From: an uncultured Bacteroidota bacterium
Lineage (GTDB): Bacteria > Bacteroidota > Bacteroidia > 2-12-FULL-35-15
Assembly: GCA_903870175.1 (NCBI GenBank)
Contig: CAIQBY010000391.1
Coordinates: 1 to 34,670 of the forward strand
Direction: 5' to 3'
Length of the DNA: 34,670 bases
Both the position numbers and the translations under genes were made by a program. Of the stretch, positions 32,119 through 34,670 are shown piece by piece (position 1 is the first letter of the stretch; each line of letters begins with the position of its first letter). The notes below the pieces were generated by a model, which was not told where the DNA came from, did no database searches, and saw only the letters and a program-made list of their open reading frames with translations.

Positions 32119-33054
32119 ATGCAGACAATTATTGAGCCGGTAGATAAAAATGTATTGGAAACAGAGCTTTCGAAAGAAAGATTTGTGAGGGATACAAATA
32201 ATGGTGAGAATGAGATTTACATTATTACTCAGCACGATTCGCCAAATGTGATGCGTGAAATTGGCAGATTGCGTGAGGTTACTTTTCGTGCTTCGGGTGG
32301 CGGAACGGGCAAAGACATTGACATTGATGAATATGATACTGCGGAGAATGCGCCTTATAAACAATTGATAGTATGGAGCCCGGCTGAGAAGGAAATAGTG
32401 GGAGGTTACCGATTTATAAAATGCGGCGATGCGCCTATTGGAAGTGATGGTGTGGTGCAGCTTGCGACTACGGAATATTTTAATTTCTCGGAAAAATTTA
32501 TGAAGGAATATGTGCCTTATACAATAGAATTGGGGCGTTCGTTTGTTCAGCCGAAATTTCAGCCGGCTATTGATAACCGGAAAGGCTTATTTTCGCTGGA
32601 TAATCTTTGGGATGGACTGGGTGCTATATTGGTGGATAATCCTGACATAAAATACTTTTATGGGAAGGTGACGATGTACACGCATTTTAATCTGGAGGCA
32701 AGGGATATGATTATTTCTTTTATGCAATATTATTTTCCGGATGAGGATATGCTGGTTTTTCCGAAAACGCCGGTGCCGATAAAAACTGATGTTTCGATAT
32801 TTTTAAATGCAATTGAAGGATTGAGTTATAAGGACGGACACAGGATATTGAGCCAAAATGTGCGGGCTTTGGGCGAGAATGTTCCTCCTTTGGTAAATGC
32901 GTATATGAACCTTTCTTCGACCATGAAAATGTTTGGCACTGCGCCTAATACTCATTTTGGCGATGTGGAGGAAACAGGAATAATGGTAACTATTGCTGAT
33001 ATTTATGAAACGAAAAAAGAACGGCATGTGGCAACTTATAAGAAAAGAATTTGA
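32119..33054 (+). CDS. glsB: GNAT-type N-acyltransferase, hemolysin/OlsB-like (GlsB-like)
   Basis: 311 residues. OlsB-type (Acetyltransf_5) motifs: VMREIGRLREVTFRASGGGTGKDIDIDEYD, KEIVGGYRFIKCGDA, YTIELGRSFVQPKFQP, LDNLWDGLGAILVDNPDIKYFYGKVTMYTHFNLEARDMIISFM. OlsB acylates the alpha-amine of ornithine; in Bacteroides the homologue GlsB uses glycine and 3-hydroxy-acyl-ACP for glycine lipids, precursors of flavolipin-type lipids. The adjacent GlsA-like gene supports the glycine-lipid reading. The spacer of 59 bases holds a dispersed repeat, so the pair is probably still one transcript. The amino acid acceptor is inferred, not visible. Confidence 0.88.
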   Translation: MQTIIEPVDKNVLETELSKERFVRDTNNGENEIYIITQHDSPNVMREIGRLREVTFRASGGGTGKDIDIDEYDTAENAPYKQLIVWSPAEKEIVGGYRFIKCGDAPIGSDGVVQLATTEYFNFSEKFMKEYVPYTIELGRSFVQPKFQPAIDNRKGLFSLDNLWDGLGAILVDNPDIKYFYGKVTMYTHFNLEARDMIISFMQYYFPDEDMLVFPKTPVPIKTDVSIFLNAIEGLSYKDGHRILSQNVRALGENVPPLVNAYMNLSSTMKMFGTAPNTHFGDVEETGIMVTIADIYETKKERHVATYKKRI

Positions 33055-33100
33055 GGGTTTGAAAATTTGAGGATTTAAGGTGATTAGCTGATTTTTGATT

Positions 33101-33138
33101 AAAACAGACTCTTTATAATAAAGAGTCTGTTTTTTTTT
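33101..33138 (+). terminator. Intrinsic terminator after the GlsB-like gene
   Basis: Stem AAAACAGACTCTTTA / TAAAGAGTCTGTTTT with a 3-base loop and a long T-run. Confidence 0.93.
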
Positions 33139-33264
33139 ATTTAATAGAACCTTATAGAACCAAACATATAATATAGTATGAAGTAAATACTGATGAAAAT
33201 AGATAAAAAGTGATGTTTTAACCAAAAAATGAGATTTTGACAAGGAAATAGAGGTGTCGTGAGG

Positions 33265-33558
33265 CATAATTTGGATGTCAGCAGTCATAATTTGAAAGTC
33301 AGCAAGAATGGGTAGGGTGAGGAGAGGTATAATTTGATTGTCATGAGGCATAATTTGAAAGTCAGCAGACATAATTTGATTTTCAGCAAGCATAATTTGA
33401 ATGTCATGAGGCATAATTTGAATGTCAGCAAGCATAATTTGAATGTCAGCAAAAATGTGGAGGGTGAGGAGAGGTATAATTTGATTGTTATGAGAGATAA
33501 TTTGACTATCAGCAAGCATAATTTGAAAGTCAGCAGGAATGATTTGTTATTCATAATG
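33265..33558. repeat. Array 2: 14 tandem degenerate units, exact 21-bp period
   Basis: Fourteen contiguous 21-bp units with no indels; consensus CATAATTTGAATGTCAGCAA (last base omitted). The core ATAATTTG starts at 33266, 33287, 33329, 33350, 33371, 33392, 33413, 33434, 33476, 33497, 33518; the two missing registers (33307 and 33454) are filled by a variant unit, AATG(G/T)G-AGGGTGAGGAGAG-like, 147 bp (seven units) apart, so there is also a higher-order repeat. It ends 45 bases before the -7 element of the next gene. Translated on the plus strand it gives heptads (R/K)HNLNVS. Confidence 0.93.
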
Positions 33559-33602
33559 AATATTGATAACAGAATACTTTATTAATTAGGGCAGAAGCTG
33601 GA

Positions 33603-33610
33603 TAAGTTTG
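33603..33610 (+). promoter_or_regulatory. Putative -7 element after array 2
   Basis: TAAGTTTG fits TAnnTTTG and lies 59 bases before the ATG at 33669. With this start site the array would cover roughly -60 to -350. Confidence 0.4.
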
Positions 33611-33668
33611 TTGACATTACACCCGATTTGAAAAACAGTATTAATAATATCATTAAATAAAATAAGAA

Positions 33669-34565
33669 ATGACAAATAAAGAACAGGCGGTAACTAAAAT
33701 GTTTACTGCATTAGGAGTGGAATTAGCAGCAGATAACGGTGCGTATGCAGGGAATCAGGATTTTATTGATGAGGCAGGATCGTTTGGTGATAATGCTAAG
33801 ACAAACACGGATGCGGCTACGGCAGCACATGTGGATAACAGTGGATTCAGTGCTGAGAAACTGAAAGCTAAAATTACATTGGCGGCATTGGCAAGTAACC
33901 TTTCGGGGAAAGCTTATGTAAAGTTTATTAATCTTGGTAAATTGAGCATTGCGCAGCAATTGCATATAGAGCCGACAGATTATAAACAGGAATCGGACAG
34001 TAACTGTGCAAAACTGGCGCAGGAAGGACATGACTTGATGAATACTAATATTGGGGATTTGACACCAAATACTATTGATATTGGGATGCTTAACGGTTTG
34101 CAAAAGAGTATTGATAATTTCAAGAGTACAGCAGGCAGCAGTGATACGGTGCATGAAACCTCGGTTGAACTGACTAAAAAATTTAAAGCGAGTTTTAAGC
34201 CTGTGATGGTGAATGTGGAGCATTTGAGATTATTAGCAAGGGATTATGAAACGAGTAATAATGTATTTTTCACTAAACTAATGGCGAGTATGGTGATACC
34301 TACTATTAATGTACATCATACTATTGTAAGCATTACTGCTACTGCAAAAAGTACTGGTAAGGCTGTTGAAAATGCAGTGTTTACTTTAACTAATCCCAAG
34401 AAAAGCGGCACTACTGATTTTGAAGGAAACGCTGAAATAGATGAAGTGAAGGCAGGGAAGGATATTTTGACAGGTGTGTATAACGGTGCTGTGATTTATA
34501 CAGCGCATATTGTAATTAAAAGAGGAAAAACGGTTCATTTTGATGTGGTGATTGCAAGTTTGTAG
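33669..34565 (+). CDS. Unknown protein with C-terminal Ig-like/CarboxypepD_reg-type domain
   Basis: 298 residues, no signal peptide. Residues about 1-215 are helical and polar with no family I recognise (MTNKEQAVTKMFTALGVELAADNGAYAGNQDFIDEAG ... KLKAKITLAALASNLSGKAYVKFINLG ... FKSTAGSSDTVHETSVELTKKF). The last 80 residues (ITATAKSTGKAVENAVFTLTNPKKSGTTDFEGNAEIDEVKAGKDILTGVYNGAVIY) resemble a carboxypeptidase-regulatory-like beta sandwich, with the usual VxxATVxLxxxxxxxxxTDxxGxxxxxxVxxGxY pattern. Base composition is somewhat GC-richer than its spacer. It is directly downstream of array 2, as the 10776-11417 gene is of array 1, though the two proteins do not look alike. A terminator follows. 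Confidence 0.8.
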   Translation: MTNKEQAVTKMFTALGVELAADNGAYAGNQDFIDEAGSFGDNAKTNTDAATAAHVDNSGFSAEKLKAKITLAALASNLSGKAYVKFINLGKLSIAQQLHIEPTDYKQESDSNCAKLAQEGHDLMNTNIGDLTPNTIDIGMLNGLQKSIDNFKSTAGSSDTVHETSVELTKKFKASFKPVMVNVEHLRLLARDYETSNNVFFTKLMASMVIPTINVHHTIVSITATAKSTGKAVENAVFTLTNPKKSGTTDFEGNAEIDEVKAGKDILTGVYNGAVIYTAHIVIKRGKTVHFDVVIASL

Positions 34566-34591
34566 GGAGGCAATTTGAAGATTTGAAAATG

Positions 34592-34627
34592 AAATCCTGC
34601 TCTTGAAAGAGGGCGGGATTTTTTTTA
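34592..34627 (+). terminator. Intrinsic terminator after the last gene
   Basis: Imperfect stem AAATCCTGCTCTT / AGAGGGCGGGATTT followed by a T-run. The remaining bases to 34670 hold no recognisable feature. Confidence 0.85.
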
Positions 34628-34670
34628 TTTTTTTATAGGGGATTGGAACGCTGATGATGCGGATTGGTTA

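Larger units (their letters stand above)
33055..33668. other. Gene-free spacer: terminator, array 2, promoter
   Basis: 614 bases. In order: a short GATTTGAAAATTTGAGGATT-type low-complexity stretch, a strong terminator, a 120-base AT-rich stretch with nothing recognised, array 2, and a putative -7 element. The ORFs drawn here on both strands derive from the array. Confidence 0.75.

Noticed and set aside
32803-33585. ORFs over array 2 on both strands
   Set aside because: Same reason as for array 1: repeat-derived open frames on both strands.

Overview
The window is a stretch of low-GC bacterial chromosome that reads as Bacteroidota. Evidence: a type IX secretion (T9SS) C-terminal sorting domain, several matches to the Bacteroidota -7 promoter element TAnnTTTG, a glycine-lipid acyltransferase pair, a LemA/TPM-domain cluster, and dispersed repeats typical of this phylum. 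Genus cannot be set from the sequence; an uncultured Sphingobacteriia/Chitinophagia-like lineage is my guess. No phage, plasmid or conjugation genes are visible.

Layout. 1-8550: the C-terminal end of a sensor histidine kinase, a small secreted protein, a large outer-membrane-type protein divergent from exodeoxyribonuclease III (xth), a nitronate-monooxygenase-like flavoenzyme convergent with xth, and a long-chain acyl-CoA synthetase. 8551-14270: a pair of inverted palindromic repeats, a TMTC-like membrane protein with C-terminal TPRs, an unknown protein with a duplicated GNNxAGDG motif, a 21-bp-period repeat array (array 1), an orphan LuxR-type HTH protein, a seven-blade BNR-like T9SS cargo protein, and a RelB/RelE-like toxin-antitoxin pair. 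14383-20810: one apparent operon (M23 peptidase, amino-acid permease, two tandem paralogous lipoproteins, a beta-lactamase-fold serine hydrolase, a MerR regulator) that looks envelope-related. 20921-22158: a small lipoprotein and a MauE/DoxX-thioredoxin fusion. 22170-26039, minus strand: two TPM-domain proteins and LemA, with a 50-bp perfect palindrome between genes, then HtpG. 26255-26380: array 3. 26449-29504: WD40 propeller, outer-membrane barrel, secreted unknown. 29626-30174: a tRNA island with one intact tRNA-Val(UAC), a decayed 5' tRNA copy, a 3' tRNA fragment and a GIY-YIG endonuclease gene between tRNA sequences. 30414-33054: START-domain protein and an adjacent GlsA/GlsB-like acyltransferase pair. 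33265-33558: array 2, directly upstream of a last unknown gene.

How it fits together. Most genes serve the cell envelope: cell-wall hydrolase, lipoproteins, LemA/TPM, glycine lipids, acyl-CoA activation, outer-membrane barrels, T9SS cargo. xth, htpG and tRNA are housekeeping.

The most unusual signals are (i) three unrelated-sequence repeat arrays that all keep an exact 21-bp period (two turns of B-DNA), two of them immediately 5' of unknown genes on the same strand; (ii) the GIY-YIG gene bracketed by tRNA-derived sequences whose anticodon arms have become perfect palindromes; and (iii) dispersed repeats that have entered coding sequence (SFDKLRMT in the T9SS protein, HAQGDRIKN at the end of the GlsA-like protein).
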